A stretch of DNA of 18,215 nt from contig QHXL01000325.1 of assembly GCA_003222935.1 (NCBI GenBank), positions 6,674 to 24,888 on the forward strand. Direction: 5' to 3'. The notes under the pieces were generated by a model. That model was not told the origin of the DNA. It ran no database searches and worked only from the letters and a program-made list of their open reading frames with translations. A program made the translations under genes and the position numbers. Positions 1 through 8,630 of this stretch are shown here, one piece after another. Each line of letters begins with the position of its first letter. The stretch's first letter is position 1. The DNA is from Acidobacteriota bacterium (GTDB lineage: Bacteria; Acidobacteriota; Blastocatellia; Pyrinomonadales; Pyrinomonadaceae).

Positions 1-224
1 CCGCGATCTATCTCCCGAAAGGTTTCGCCCACGGTTTTAAGACACTGACTGACGAAGCGATCGTCGCTTACAAGATCAACGCTTTATATCATCCCGCATC
101 CGCGAGCGGTATCTTCTGGAAGGACCCTGATCTCGCAATTAAATGGAACGAAGAGCATCCAGTAATTTCAGACCGGGACGCCGCGCTTCAGAACTTTTCC
201 GATTTTATTTCACCGTTTGACTAA
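1..224 (+). CDS. rfbC: dTDP-4-dehydrorhamnose 3,5-epimerase family protein, C-terminal part (partial)
   Basis: The gene enters from the left edge. The reading frame begins at base 3 and ends with TAA at 222-224, giving 73 C-terminal residues. The translation contains LPKGFAHGFKTLTDEA, then a KINALYHP segment, a GIFWKDPDLAIKW segment and HPVISDRD. These are the conserved C-terminal blocks of the RmlC cupin family, which epimerises C3 and C5 of dTDP-4-keto-6-deoxyglucose. The cupin N-terminus and the catalytic His lie outside the window. It stands just upstream of a sugar C-methyltransferase and an SDR enzyme, so it probably supplies a deoxysugar nucleotide for the surface polysaccharide. It may act on a branched-sugar intermediate rather than on the rhamnose pathway itself. 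Family assignment is firm; exact substrate is inferred. Confidence 0.85.
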   Translation, partial: AIYLPKGFAHGFKTLTDEAIVAYKINALYHPASASGIFWKDPDLAIKWNEEHPVISDRDAALQNFSDFISPFD

Positions 225-251
225 AACTGAGTTTTTGGTATTCCCAAAAGA

Positions 252-1478
252 ATGAATTGTCGATTTTGCGATACAGCTTTAGAGCATGAATTTGTCGATC
301 TGGGCAGTAGCCCGCCGTCAAACTCATACCTGCGCGCCGAACAGCTTAATGAGCCGGAGGCCTTTTATCCTCTGCGAGTTTTCGTCTGTGAAAAATGTTT
401 CTTGGTCCAGATAGACGAGGTTAAAAATGCTCACGAGATCTTTGACGACAACTACGCTTACTTTTCGTCTTTTTCGAAATCGTGGCTGGAGCACGCGCGG
501 CAATATGTCGAAGACGTATCCGGGCGGTTCCGAATCGACGAGAACTCCCGAGTAGTCGAAATCGCATCCAACGATGGTTATCTGCTTCAGTATTTCAAAC
601 AAAGGGACGTAACGGTCCTGGGTATTGAACCAACCTTGAGTACAGCGACAGTGGCTCGTGAAAAAGGTATCGAGACACTCACGGAATTTTTCGGCGAAAG
701 ATTTGCGAAAGAACTATCTCGAGATAACCGTTCGGCGGATCTGCTATTAGGTAACAATGTTCTCGCTCACGTTCCCGATATCAACGACTTTGTTGCGGGC
801 TTAAAGGTGGCGCTCAATCCAGACGGCGTGATCACAATGGAGTTTCCACACGTTCTGCAGTTAATCGAAAACAATCAGTTCGACACCATCTATCACGAAC
901 ACTTTTCGTACTTGTCTCTATATACCGTCAAACAAATCTTTGAAGCTCGCGATCTCGAGATTTTTGATGTTGAGGAAATCCCGACGCATGGAGGGTCGCT
1001 CAGGATTTTTGCGAAGCACGGCGGAAACACTAAACACAAAGTGGTAAAGAGCGTCGAGGATTTATTAGCAAAGGAGCGTTGGACCGGATTACAAACTCTT
1101 GACTACTATCTTAGGTTTCATCCAAAGGTAGATCGCATCAAAAACCATTTTCTCGAATTTCTTGTCGAACAAAAAAGAAACGGTCAGACGCTTGTCGCTT
1201 ACGGTGCAGCTGCAAAAGGTAATACGCTGCTAAATTACTGCGGCGTGAGGAACGATCTCATCGATTTCGTAGTGGACGCCTCACCCCATAAGCAAGGTTT
1301 GTTTTTGCCAGGAAGTCACATACCGATCGTTGGTGAGAGCCGTTTGAAGGATTCGAAGCCGGATTACATCGTGATCCTGCCGTGGAATCTCAAGCAAGAA
1401 ATCCTCGATCAGCTAGATTATGTGCGCAACTGGGGCGGCCGATTCGTATTGCCCTTGCCCGATCTGAAAATCTTGTGA
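252..1478 (+). CDS. Zinc-binding class I SAM-dependent C-methyltransferase (NDP-hexose C-methyltransferase type)
   Basis: This 408-residue protein has the three-part layout of TylC3-like sugar C-methyltransferases. An N-terminal zinc site is formed by C3, C6, C46 and C49 (MNCRFC and VCEKC). A central Rossmann SAM-binding domain carries VVEIASNDGYLL near residues 101-112. The C-terminal domain contains VAYGAAAKGNTLLNY near 316-330, followed by the FVVDASPHKQG block. The family methylates a carbon, usually C3, of 4-keto-deoxysugar nucleotides in the cytoplasm. It lies 27 bp after the RmlC-like gene and 19 bp before an SDR gene, which fits an epimerase/methyltransferase/reductase cassette making a branched deoxysugar. 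No strong ribosome site is visible before the ATG. Substrate and methylated position are inference. Confidence 0.88.
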   Translation: MNCRFCDTALEHEFVDLGSSPPSNSYLRAEQLNEPEAFYPLRVFVCEKCFLVQIDEVKNAHEIFDDNYAYFSSFSKSWLEHARQYVEDVSGRFRIDENSRVVEIASNDGYLLQYFKQRDVTVLGIEPTLSTATVAREKGIETLTEFFGERFAKELSRDNRSADLLLGNNVLAHVPDINDFVAGLKVALNPDGVITMEFPHVLQLIENNQFDTIYHEHFSYLSLYTVKQIFEARDLEIFDVEEIPTHGGSLRIFAKHGGNTKHKVVKSVEDLLAKERWTGLQTLDYYLRFHPKVDRIKNHFLEFLVEQKRNGQTLVAYGAAAKGNTLLNYCGVRNDLIDFVVDASPHKQGLFLPGSHIPIVGESRLKDSKPDYIVILPWNLKQEILDQLDYVRNWGGRFVLPLPDLKIL

Positions 1479-1497
1479 GTCGAAACCAATCATTCGC

Positions 1498-2358
1498 ATG
1501 AGTTATCTGGAAATTCTACAGGGCAAATCAGTGGCGATAGTCGGCTTGGGCTACATCGGGACGCGTTTGTTTAATTTTCTCACACACCTTCAGAGAAAAT
1601 CTGATTTTCAAATCATCGGTGTTAATCGGCGGAATATTCAGGTATTGGAAGAACAGGAGTTTGACTTCGTCTTTAATTGCGCAGGAAATACTGGTGATTT
1701 CCGCTGCAAGCCACTTGAGACTGTTGAATCGAATATTCAGTTGACTACCTATCTTTTGAGGCATTGTAGGATCTCGGACACTCTCGTTTGCTTAGGTTCC
1801 ACGAGGATCTACGGCTTTACCGCGGATCCCGAGACGATCTTCCGCGAAGGTAATCTCACCCCTTCAAATCACATGTCGGCTGATGCACTATATGACAATG
1901 CGAAAAAAATGATGGAGTGCTTGTTGTTGAATACACCCCGCAGTTATAAAAGGGTCGTGGTTCGACTATCCAATGTTTTCGGGGATTACAGCTCAAAAGA
2001 GCTGAGTGACGGCACTTTTTTGGAATTGATGCTGCAGCACAAGATTCGCAACGAAAAACTTACGGTGCGACAAAACATCAATAGTACGAAAGACTATGTG
2101 TTTATCGAGGATGCCCTTGACGGCATTCTGCGCGCGGGCACTCTCAGTGAAACGAGTGATGTTTACAATATTTGTTCGGGCAAGAGCTACTCAGTTGCCG
2201 ATTGGGCGCACTTTCTAAACTTGTCTATAGAATCAACGTCTAATGCACCGGTTTCTTATTCTCGGGTATCGAACGAGAAAGCCGGCAAGGAGCTCGCCTT
2301 TGTTAGTAAGTTCGATCTGGAAAGACTAAGACTAGAGGATGTCATTAGATATGAATGA
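1498..2358 (+). CDS. NAD(P)-dependent epimerase/dehydratase (extended SDR)
   Basis: This 286-residue extended-SDR protein has a nucleotide-binding GxGxxG motif at the start (VGLGYIGTRL, G16-G18-G21). The acidic/NAD-binding strand region follows, then CLGSTRIYG, which corresponds to the usual SS..vYG strand with a Ser/Thr catalytic residue. The catalytic pair is YDNAK (Y132, K136). The C-terminal half (NINSTKDYVFIEDALDGI and VYNICSGKSYSV) is typical of sugar-nucleotide epimerases and 4-ketoreductases. It follows the C-methyltransferase and overlaps the next gene by a few bases. The likely role is reduction or epimerisation of the keto sugar produced by the upstream enzymes. A GDP- or UDP-sugar substrate cannot be excluded. 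Confidence 0.82.
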   Translation: MSYLEILQGKSVAIVGLGYIGTRLFNFLTHLQRKSDFQIIGVNRRNIQVLEEQEFDFVFNCAGNTGDFRCKPLETVESNIQLTTYLLRHCRISDTLVCLGSTRIYGFTADPETIFREGNLTPSNHMSADALYDNAKKMMECLLLNTPRSYKRVVVRLSNVFGDYSSKELSDGTFLELMLQHKIRNEKLTVRQNINSTKDYVFIEDALDGILRAGTLSETSDVYNICSGKSYSVADWAHFLNLSIESTSNAPVSYSRVSNEKAGKELAFVSKFDLERLRLEDVIRYE

Positions 2359-3085
2359 AATAGAAAAGTTCAAACGCGAGGTGCTTGAGCGGATTGAAAG
2401 TTATGGAAACGATCCAGATTTTAAGCGGCTCGCTTTGGAATGGACCAAGCAGAGCTTGATCAGAAAATACGTTTATAATTTCGAATGGCTTGGTAGACCA
2501 ATCATCCAGATGCCGCAGGACATTATCGGCTTACAGGAAGTCATTTGGAAAGTTAAGCCCGATCTCATAATTGAAACCGGTATAGCACATGGTGGCTCGA
2601 TTATTTTTTCGGCTTCTATGCTCGAGCTTCTTGGTGGTAACGGCAAAGTCGTCGGTGTCGATATCGACATTCGTGAACATAACCGCAAGGAAATTGAAAA
2701 CCATCCGATGTTCAAGCGCATTGAATTGATCGAAGGTTCGTCAATCAGCGAGGATACGGCGCAAAGGGTTCGCGCTATCGCGGCAGATTATTCAAACGTA
2801 ATGGTCATTTTGGATTCTAATCACACACATAACCACGTTTCGAAGGAGCTCGAAATTTATTCGTCCTTGGTCAGCATCGACAGTTACCTGGTAGTTTTTG
2901 ATACATTTGTCGAAGACATGCCGCGTGATTTTTTTCACGATAGGCCTTGGAACGTCGGTGACAATCCGAAAACCGCCGTCTTTGCTTTTTTGAAAGAGAA
3001 CGACAGTTTTGAAATTGACAACGTGATTGAAAACAAATTGATGGTTAGTTCCGCGCCAAGCGGTTTTTTAAAACGGGTACGGTGA
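2351..3085 (+). CDS. CmcI-family (cephalosporin hydroxylase-like) protein, probable SAM-dependent O-methyltransferase
   Basis: About 244 residues match the layout of the CmcI/rhamnosyl O-methyltransferase family. The blocks seen are QMPQDIIGLQEVIWKVKPD, the SAM-binding strand IIETGIAHGGSIIF, VVGVDIDIREHNR, VMVILDSNHTHNHV, YLVVFDTFVED and the NPKTAVFAFL end region. Despite the database name, members in polysaccharide loci are thought to methylate sugar hydroxyls. I prefer the ATG at 2351, which overlaps the preceding stop as ATGAATGA and has AGAGGA 11 bases upstream. An in-frame ATG at 2339 would place that AGAGGA on top of its own start. A non-coding gap of 133 bp follows. The family call is good; the acceptor is unknown. 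Confidence 0.8.
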   Translation: MNEIEKFKREVLERIESYGNDPDFKRLALEWTKQSLIRKYVYNFEWLGRPIIQMPQDIIGLQEVIWKVKPDLIIETGIAHGGSIIFSASMLELLGGNGKVVGVDIDIREHNRKEIENHPMFKRIELIEGSSISEDTAQRVRAIAADYSNVMVILDSNHTHNHVSKELEIYSSLVSIDSYLVVFDTFVEDMPRDFFHDRPWNVGDNPKTAVFAFLKENDSFEIDNVIENKLMVSSAPSGFLKRVR

Positions 3086-3218
3086 CGTGTTCATCACCTT
3101 GGCAGCGATTCTCCTCGATCGAGGCGCGGTCATAACGAAAATAAGAATCAGAACCCAGGTTCGGAAGAAGTGTCAGCACTTCAAGCTCCAAAAGGATTTG
3201 AGTTTGAAATCATAGGGA

Positions 3219-3731
3219 ATGTCTAATATTTTTTCCTCCGCGAACTGTGAAGTATCCGAAAAGGCCGTCATTAGTCCGGACGCGAGAATTCAGCCTTCGG
3301 TGCGAGATTCGCTTCTGAAGATCGGAGACTTTACATGGATAAATGCATTTGCCGTAATTCAGTTTGTCGGAGGCTCTGGCGACATTGAAATCGGCGAGCA
3401 CTGTTATATTAATCAGCACTGCGTCTTGTATTCGGGGAATGGAATAAAGCTGGGAAATTATGTCTTGATCGCGCCAAATACATCTATCGTTCCGACTAAT
3501 CACGCGATCGATAACAGGGACGTTTTAATAAGAAACCAGGGCTTTGCTCCGTCGCGGGGCGGGGTGGTCATCGAGGACGATGTTTGGATCGGAGCAAACT
3601 GTGTGTTGCTCGACGGAACATATATTGAACGCGGCGCTGTTATCGCTGCTGGAAGTGTTCTGAATACACGAGTCGCAGCCTACTCAATTTGGGGTGGCGT
3701 TCCTGCCAGGTTTATCAAGGAACGCGACTAA
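3219..3731 (+). CDS. Left-handed beta-helix (hexapeptide-repeat) O-acetyltransferase
   Basis: This 170-residue protein is built of hexapeptide repeats of the [LIV]-G-x4 type, such as LKIGDFTWINAFAVI, IEIGEHCYINQHCVL, IKLGNYVLIAPNTSIV and VVIEDDVWIGANCVLL. It ends with the GAVIAAGSVLNTRVAAYSIWGGVPARFI block characteristic of maltose/galactoside/WbbJ-type acetyltransferases. The catalytic His is probably in PTNHAI near residue 95. The enzyme transfers acetyl from acetyl-CoA to a sugar hydroxyl. In this locus it most likely acetylates the repeat unit or a nucleotide sugar in the cytoplasm. Its end overlaps one possible GTG start of the flippase gene. The acceptor sugar cannot be read from the sequence. 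Confidence 0.85.
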   Translation: MSNIFSSANCEVSEKAVISPDARIQPSVRDSLLKIGDFTWINAFAVIQFVGGSGDIEIGEHCYINQHCVLYSGNGIKLGNYVLIAPNTSIVPTNHAIDNRDVLIRNQGFAPSRGGVVIEDDVWIGANCVLLDGTYIERGAVIAAGSVLNTRVAAYSIWGGVPARFIKERD

Positions 3732-3753
3732 AGCTTCCTGCCTAATCACATCT

Positions 3754-5265
3754 TTGGCTTCTACAAAAACAAATATTTTTGCGAGTTTCGCCGGTCAATT
3801 CTGGACCGCAATTCTCGGAATTATTTTTGTACCCGTCTACCTTCGCTATATTGGCGTCGAGAGCTACGGTTTGATCGGGATCTTTTTGAGCCTGCAAACT
3901 TTCTTGAATCAGTTGGATTTCGGAATCTCGCCGACGCTCAGTCGGGAAATGGCAAGACTTTCCGTTTCTAAAGACAATGCGCAGGAAATGCATGATTTGA
4001 GACGAACGCTTCAAGTCCCAAACTTGCTGTCAGCAATAACGATATTGATAATTCTGTGTTCGCTATCTCCACTCATCGCGAGATACTGGGTCCAGCCAAA
4101 AGAACTCACGATAACAACCATCACACAGGCATTCTTGCTGATCAGTTTTACTACCGCAATCCAATTTTTGTCGGGCTTTAATGCTGGCGGGTTGATCGGT
4201 CTTCAAAAACAGGTCCTCTTAAATTCGATCAATGCTGCGTGCGGAGCCGCACGCTCTATCGGGGCGTGGCTCGTCCTCGCTTTTGTGTCGCCAACCATTC
4301 AAGCGTTTCTTTGGTGGCAGCTCTTGATCGTAATCGTGCAAACAATCCTCACCAGTGTTGCTTTTCGTAAGAGCATATTTCGGTCCGAAGAGAAGGGCCG
4401 TTTTCGGAAAGATCTACTCCATAAAGTTTGGCGATTCGCTGCAGGTATGTCTATAACGGGAATCCTTGCATTAGCCGTTACGCAAACTGATAAAGTCATA
4501 CTAAGTCGAATGTTGAACCTAGAGCAGTTTGGTTACTATTCGCTGGCGATCACGATCTCATCGATGGCAATGGGGATGATAGTCGGGTCGGTTTCCAACG
4601 TGATATATCCAAAGCTTGCCAGCTTTGTTTCAATCGGCGATGAAAACGCCTTGATTGACTTCTATCATCGTGGGTGCCAATTGATGTCGCTGTTTTTGAT
4701 TCCGACCTCGGTTGTTCTCGCCTTTTTTTCCTATCCGGTCGTGCTTCTCTGGACACGAAACGATGCGATTGCGACAAATACGCACGTGCTATTAACACTC
4801 GTGGTCATCGGTGCGGCGCTAAATGGCCTGATAGTGCTGCCGCACAATTTGCAGATGGCGTATAGCTGGACGAGGCTCGGAATTTATCTTCTGATCGTGG
4901 CGATACTCTTACTGATGCCGTTGATGATAAGCGGAGTTTATCTTTACGGAGCTGTCGGCGGAATTTCGGGGTGGATTGTCTACAATGCAGTAATAGGTAC
5001 GCTGATGGTTCTGATAATGCATGGTCGCCTACTCAAAGGCGAGCAGTGGAGGTGGTTTTTTGGCGACGTTTTGCCTGCGATATTGGCGGCCGTATTTCTA
5101 AATTCAATAGCCTACTATGTGTTCAGCGACTATTTATTGAAATGGAGTTCGACCTTGCGGGTTTTCGTCTTAGGAACAATTGCCTTTTTAACCCTTTCTG
5201 TCACAGCCCTTTCCCTTTCCTCGATCAGGAGCACAGCTCTCAAAAGGGTCTTTGGTTATGAGTAA
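3754..5265 (+). CDS. Wzx-type polysaccharide flippase (MVF/MATE-like)
   Basis: This is a strongly hydrophobic protein of about 503 residues with many predicted membrane segments. It begins with FASFAGQFWTAILGIIFVPVYLRYIGVESYGLIGIF, the classic N-terminus of Wzx/RfbX flippases (quoted here in pieces: FASFAGQFWTAILGII, then VPVYLRYIGVESYGLIG). Further on are LDFGISPTLSREMA and a central VTQTDKVILSRMLNLEQFGYY. It would flip undecaprenyl-linked repeat units across the inner membrane. The start is uncertain. TTG at 3754 puts the first helix at the usual distance from the N-terminus. The frame is open to a GTG at 3694, which would overlap the acetyltransferase by 38 bp. Neither has a clear ribosome site. 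The stop overlaps the next start as ATGAGTAA. Confidence 0.85.
   Translation: MASTKTNIFASFAGQFWTAILGIIFVPVYLRYIGVESYGLIGIFLSLQTFLNQLDFGISPTLSREMARLSVSKDNAQEMHDLRRTLQVPNLLSAITILIILCSLSPLIARYWVQPKELTITTITQAFLLISFTTAIQFLSGFNAGGLIGLQKQVLLNSINAACGAARSIGAWLVLAFVSPTIQAFLWWQLLIVIVQTILTSVAFRKSIFRSEEKGRFRKDLLHKVWRFAAGMSITGILALAVTQTDKVILSRMLNLEQFGYYSLAITISSMAMGMIVGSVSNVIYPKLASFVSIGDENALIDFYHRGCQLMSLFLIPTSVVLAFFSYPVVLLWTRNDAIATNTHVLLTLVVIGAALNGLIVLPHNLQMAYSWTRLGIYLLIVAILLLMPLMISGVYLYGAVGGISGWIVYNAVIGTLMVLIMHGRLLKGEQWRWFFGDVLPAILAAVFLNSIAYYVFSDYLLKWSSTLRVFVLGTIAFLTLSVTALSLSSIRSTALKRVFGYE
5243..5248 (+). promoter_or_regulatory. Shine-Dalgarno site deciding the start of the first GT2 gene
   Basis: AAAGGG lies nine bases before the ATG at 5258, inside the end of the flippase gene. 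It supports ATG 5258 over the in-frame TTG at 5252, which would be only three bases from the site. Confidence 0.6.
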
Positions 5266-6484
5266 CCGTCCACAATTTTCTGTCGTAATACCCACCCGCA
5301 ATCGGGCATCGAGCTTCTTGGCGACGGCAGTTCAAAGTGTCCTCAAACAAACCTTTGGAGATTTTGAACTAATAGTCTCCGACAATTTTTCCGACGACAA
5401 TACATTTGACGTTGTTAAGAGTTTTGACGATTCACGGATCCGGTACGTTAGGACCGCTGGATTTCTTCCCATTAACGAGAGTTGGGAATTTGGTATACAT
5501 CGGGCGAGAGGAGAGTACGTGACTTTTCTTGCCGACGATGACGCCTACGCCGGGATCTATCTTGAATCCTTTGCAAAGGCAATCAATGAGTACGATTCGG
5601 ACATTGTTGCTTGTGGCATTCCGCAATATTACGAAAATCCTCATTACGAAACTCGCCATAAATTTTCCAGCCCGCATTTCACCAATAAGGTTTATACGTA
5701 CGACTGTCGTGGAAAGAAAAATGAGATCTTGCAATACATGTTTGCAAAAGCAGATCTTACAAATTACCCCGAAGGATTTCGTCCAGTAGGCTTACCGTAT
5801 CTCGCGAATGCAGCCTATCGACGCTCGATTTTCGCCGGACTGAAGTCGTCGCTTGATTCGATCTTTCCACGCAATCTTTCTTCGACCGATGTGTACAGCA
5901 CGACAATTATTCTGAGTCAATTTACAAACAAGTATTGCTATCTCGACAAACCGCTATACGTGCAAAGAGTTTCGGATGTGAGCCTCACGCGTTCGCCAGA
6001 CATTGAAAACCAAAGGAAAACTTACGGCAGGCCGACTCATGATCTGGGTCAGTATCAGAACCATTTTCTGGACTTCGCCTACGACAATCGTTGGATCGAG
6101 GCATGCCTGCTTGCGGTTATCGATACCAAAACAGAATTGGACTTCGACTTGTCTTGGGTAAAATATTATGTAAAGTCATTTGATTCCCTAAAATTTCTGC
6201 AAAGTCGCGGGTTCGATATGACCAGGGAAAAGAAACGCTTTTGGGAAACGCTGGAGCGGCAGGAGCAAAATTTCCAGGACGAGGTTTTATCTCTGGTTGC
6301 TACGCCGAGAATGCGAATAAGCGATTTTCTCCGTACCTCGAGGATATTTGGCCCAATGCTTCGAGCCAGGGATAGTTATACAGAGACAAAAGAGAATCTG
6401 GTCGGTCTTAACAATCCACTGAGTATTGACGAATATGCCAGCATGATCGATGAGAAGTTCCTGAGCGATCATGCAGAGCATTAA
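5258..6484 (+). CDS. Glycosyltransferase family 2 (GT-A fold)
   Basis: About 408 residues. The N-terminal GT-A domain begins with FSVVIPTRNRASSFLATAVQ, then ELIVSDNFSDDNT, ESWEFGIHRARGEYVTF and the metal/nucleotide-binding LADDDAY near residue 92. These are standard GT2 hallmarks. The C-terminal 200 residues are less conserved, soluble and without clear membrane helices. The enzyme adds one sugar from an NDP-sugar to a lipid-linked acceptor at the cytoplasmic face of the membrane. ATG 5258 is chosen because of the AAAGGG site and the 8-base overlap with the flippase stop, typical of translational coupling. Donor and acceptor are unknown. Confidence 0.88.
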   Translation: MSNRPQFSVVIPTRNRASSFLATAVQSVLKQTFGDFELIVSDNFSDDNTFDVVKSFDDSRIRYVRTAGFLPINESWEFGIHRARGEYVTFLADDDAYAGIYLESFAKAINEYDSDIVACGIPQYYENPHYETRHKFSSPHFTNKVYTYDCRGKKNEILQYMFAKADLTNYPEGFRPVGLPYLANAAYRRSIFAGLKSSLDSIFPRNLSSTDVYSTTIILSQFTNKYCYLDKPLYVQRVSDVSLTRSPDIENQRKTYGRPTHDLGQYQNHFLDFAYDNRWIEACLLAVIDTKTELDFDLSWVKYYVKSFDSLKFLQSRGFDMTREKKRFWETLERQEQNFQDEVLSLVATPRMRISDFLRTSRIFGPMLRARDSYTETKENLVGLNNPLSIDEYASMIDEKFLSDHAEH

Positions 6485-6495
6485 GAGTTTCGCAA

Positions 6496-7473
6496 ATGCA
6501 ACGAGAACCGACTTCTATAAGCATCGTCACTCTCAACTGGAATGGACTGACTGATACGCTTGAGTGTTTGAGTTCTGTAGAAAAACTGACTTACCCGAAC
6601 GTCAGGACGATCGTTGTGGACAATGCCTCCAGTGACAACCAGGCGGACACGATCGAAAAGGCATTTCCAAATGTTGTCGTATTGCGGCAATCGGAGAATC
6701 TCGGTTTCTGCGGAGGCTGTAATGTAGGGATCAGATATGCCCTCGAAAACGGAGCAGACTACGTAATGCTCCTGAATAATGATGCGATCGTCACTCCCGA
6801 CCTTGTTGACAAACTCTTAGAGGGCGTAGCCAAGGTGGGAAACTTTGGCGCAGCCTCGCCAATCATTCTGGAGCACGAGATACCGAATAACATCTCATAC
6901 AGCGATGCAAAATGGGATACAGCTAAAGCCAGACTTCGTCTGACGGAACCCGGGGTCAGACTAGAAGATGTCTCTAGCCGCGAACCGTATACATCCGAAT
7001 TTGCGAATGGTTGCTGCCTGCTCGCGCCAAGCGACGTTTTCAGGCGAGAGGGACTTTTGGACGAAAGGTATTTTGCATACCATGATGAGGCCGAGTGGTG
7101 TGCCCGCGTAAGGCGCCATGGGTACGAGAGCTATGTCATTCCGAATGCGCTCGTCTATCACAAAGGCTCCGGTTCAACACCCGGACTTGTTTCCACGTAC
7201 CTTCTCACAAGAAATAAAATGCTTTGGATGAAGGAAAACCTACCATTTCGGGAGCGAATAAAATCGTATCCCTATCTGGCGAAGGAGGTAGTCTGGCATC
7301 TGTCGAATCTGGCAGGTCTAACCCATGCGCTTTACTCAAAACAGCACAGCCGTGCGTTATTGCAGGGTTATATAGACTATTTTTGCGGACGCTTCTACAA
7401 ATGGAATAAGCGAACCGAGAAACTAATCTTTCCCAATAAGCCTTCCGCCGATATTGAGTCGACCCGCGTCTGA
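6496..7473 (+). CDS. Glycosyltransferase family 2, WbbL/rhamnosyltransferase-like
   Basis: This 325-residue protein begins SISIVTLNWNGLTDTLECL, with IVVDNASSDNQ, then SENLGFCGGCNVGIRYALE and the LLNNDAIVTP motif near residue 95. The NND replaces DxD, as is usual in the COG1216/WbbL rhamnosyltransferase group. The second half has FANGCCLLAPSDVFRREGLLDE and FAYHDEAEWCARVRRHGY, containing the acidic ED/DEAEW catalytic block of this family. Downstream is a C-terminal region with a possible membrane-associating helix. A rhamnosyl or other 6-deoxysugar transfer would fit the RmlC-like gene upstream, but that is inference. The stop overlaps the next start (TGATG), so the following gene was translationally coupled. 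Confidence 0.87.
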   Translation: MQREPTSISIVTLNWNGLTDTLECLSSVEKLTYPNVRTIVVDNASSDNQADTIEKAFPNVVVLRQSENLGFCGGCNVGIRYALENGADYVMLLNNDAIVTPDLVDKLLEGVAKVGNFGAASPIILEHEIPNNISYSDAKWDTAKARLRLTEPGVRLEDVSSREPYTSEFANGCCLLAPSDVFRREGLLDERYFAYHDEAEWCARVRRHGYESYVIPNALVYHKGSGSTPGLVSTYLLTRNKMLWMKENLPFRERIKSYPYLAKEVVWHLSNLAGLTHALYSKQHSRALLQGYIDYFCGRFYKWNKRTEKLIFPNKPSADIESTRV

Positions 7474-8629
7474 TGAAGATCCTTATAGTGGATACAACGA
7501 TGGACGGGCGCATTTTCGGCGGTGCCCAAACATTTCTCGTCCAGTTCATGAGCGGCTTGAACGCAGCCGGCCACGATGTCCATTTCCTTTCGAAAGGAGA
7601 TCCGGTGGCGAAGTCGGCGGCGGGAATCGAAGAGACCGGCGCCGCGATCCATAGAGATGTGTGGACCGGTTCCATTCTCATCGATGACGGGACGCCGGAA
7701 GTCGCGAAGTGGGTGAATGAACTGCAGCCGGATGTCTTTGTTATCTCGGTATCGCCCGATATTGGCTGGACCGTACTGCCGCTGCTTAATTTTTCGATCG
7801 CAACTCTGACAATCGGTCACAACGACGAGGAAACTTTCTACACACCAGTACGACACTACGAAAAGTTTCTGACGCGTGCGGTCGGCGTCAGCGACGAGAT
7901 TTGCCGGAAGTACGTCGACGACTGCGGCATGGCAGCGGACCGGGTCGAGTGGATCCCGTATGGTGTCGAAACAAACGACAACCAGCCGGTAACGTCGGCG
8001 TCAGGTCCGCTTCGAATGGTCTATGTCGGCCGTTTTGAGAACAAGCAGAAAAGAATTGATGTTTCACGTTCGATCTAGTTGGCGATGGCGTAGAGATGTC
8101 GAATATACGGTCGGTCCTCGCTGACCAGATCGAGAGCGGTCGTGTTGTTATTCACGGGTGGCTCGGTTCGACTGAGGTTCTCCGCGTTTTGCGCAAAAGC
8201 GAAATCTTTATTCTAGCCTCCGAATACGAGGGATTCTGCATCTCGCTGATCGAGGCGATGGCGAACGGCTGCGCTCCCGTCGTCACGGATATCCGCAGCG
8301 GCAACAAGCAGCTCGTAAAGGACGGGGAGAACGGCTTCATTGTCCCCGTTGGCGACATTGACGCCTTTGTTGACAGGATTAAGCTACTGGATAGCGATAG
8401 GGAATCTCTTTCGCAGACGCGGACCGGGGCTTGGGAGACTGGTCGCGAGTACAGCGTGCGGCGAATGGTGGACAACTACGTGGCGTGTTTCGAGCGCGCG
8501 ATCGAGCATGCCCGCGCAACTCCGCGCACGCCGGACCCGTCGTTCCCTTTGATGGAAAGCTGCCGATCGAAGTATCCGTTGTGGCTGCGAAGAGTTAAGG
8601 GGAAGGCGAAGAGTTTTCTGCACGAGTAA
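7473..8629 (+). pseudogene. GT4/GT1-type glycosyltransferase disrupted by an internal deletion and frameshift
   Basis: Two adjacent frames together make one GT-B glycosyltransferase. The first (7473-8078) holds the N-terminal Rossmann domain (MKILIVDTTMDG, FGGAQTFLVQFMSGLNAAGH) and the linker up to MVYVGRFENKQKRID, then ends early at TAG 8076-8078. The second frame, offset by two, is readable from about 8060. It gives F-T-FDLVGDGVE, then VIHGWL, the nucleotide-sugar site EYEGFCISLIEAMANGCAPVV, and the C-terminus to TAA at 8629. In intact relatives a helix of roughly 15-20 residues separates the KRID strand from the LVGDG strand. Here only about five residues lie between them. The lesion is therefore a small out-of-frame deletion near 8060-8066, not a single-base slip. 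The gene looks more GC-rich than its cluster neighbours. ATG 8096 is an internal methionine, not a likely true start. Confidence 0.82.
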
Positions 8630-8630
8630 C

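Noticed and set aside
3086..3218. Short open frame after the CmcI-like gene (FITLAAILLDRG region)
   Set aside because: No good start, no ribosome site and only about 40 codons; treated as spacer.
7205..7856. Long overlapping - strand open frames (158 and 153 codons)
   Set aside because: They lie opposite two clear glycosyltransferase genes and show no family motifs.
8096..8629. Independent gene starting at ATG 8096
   Set aside because: The frame is open upstream and encodes FDLVGDGVE directly before this Met, so it is the second half of the broken glycosyltransferase.
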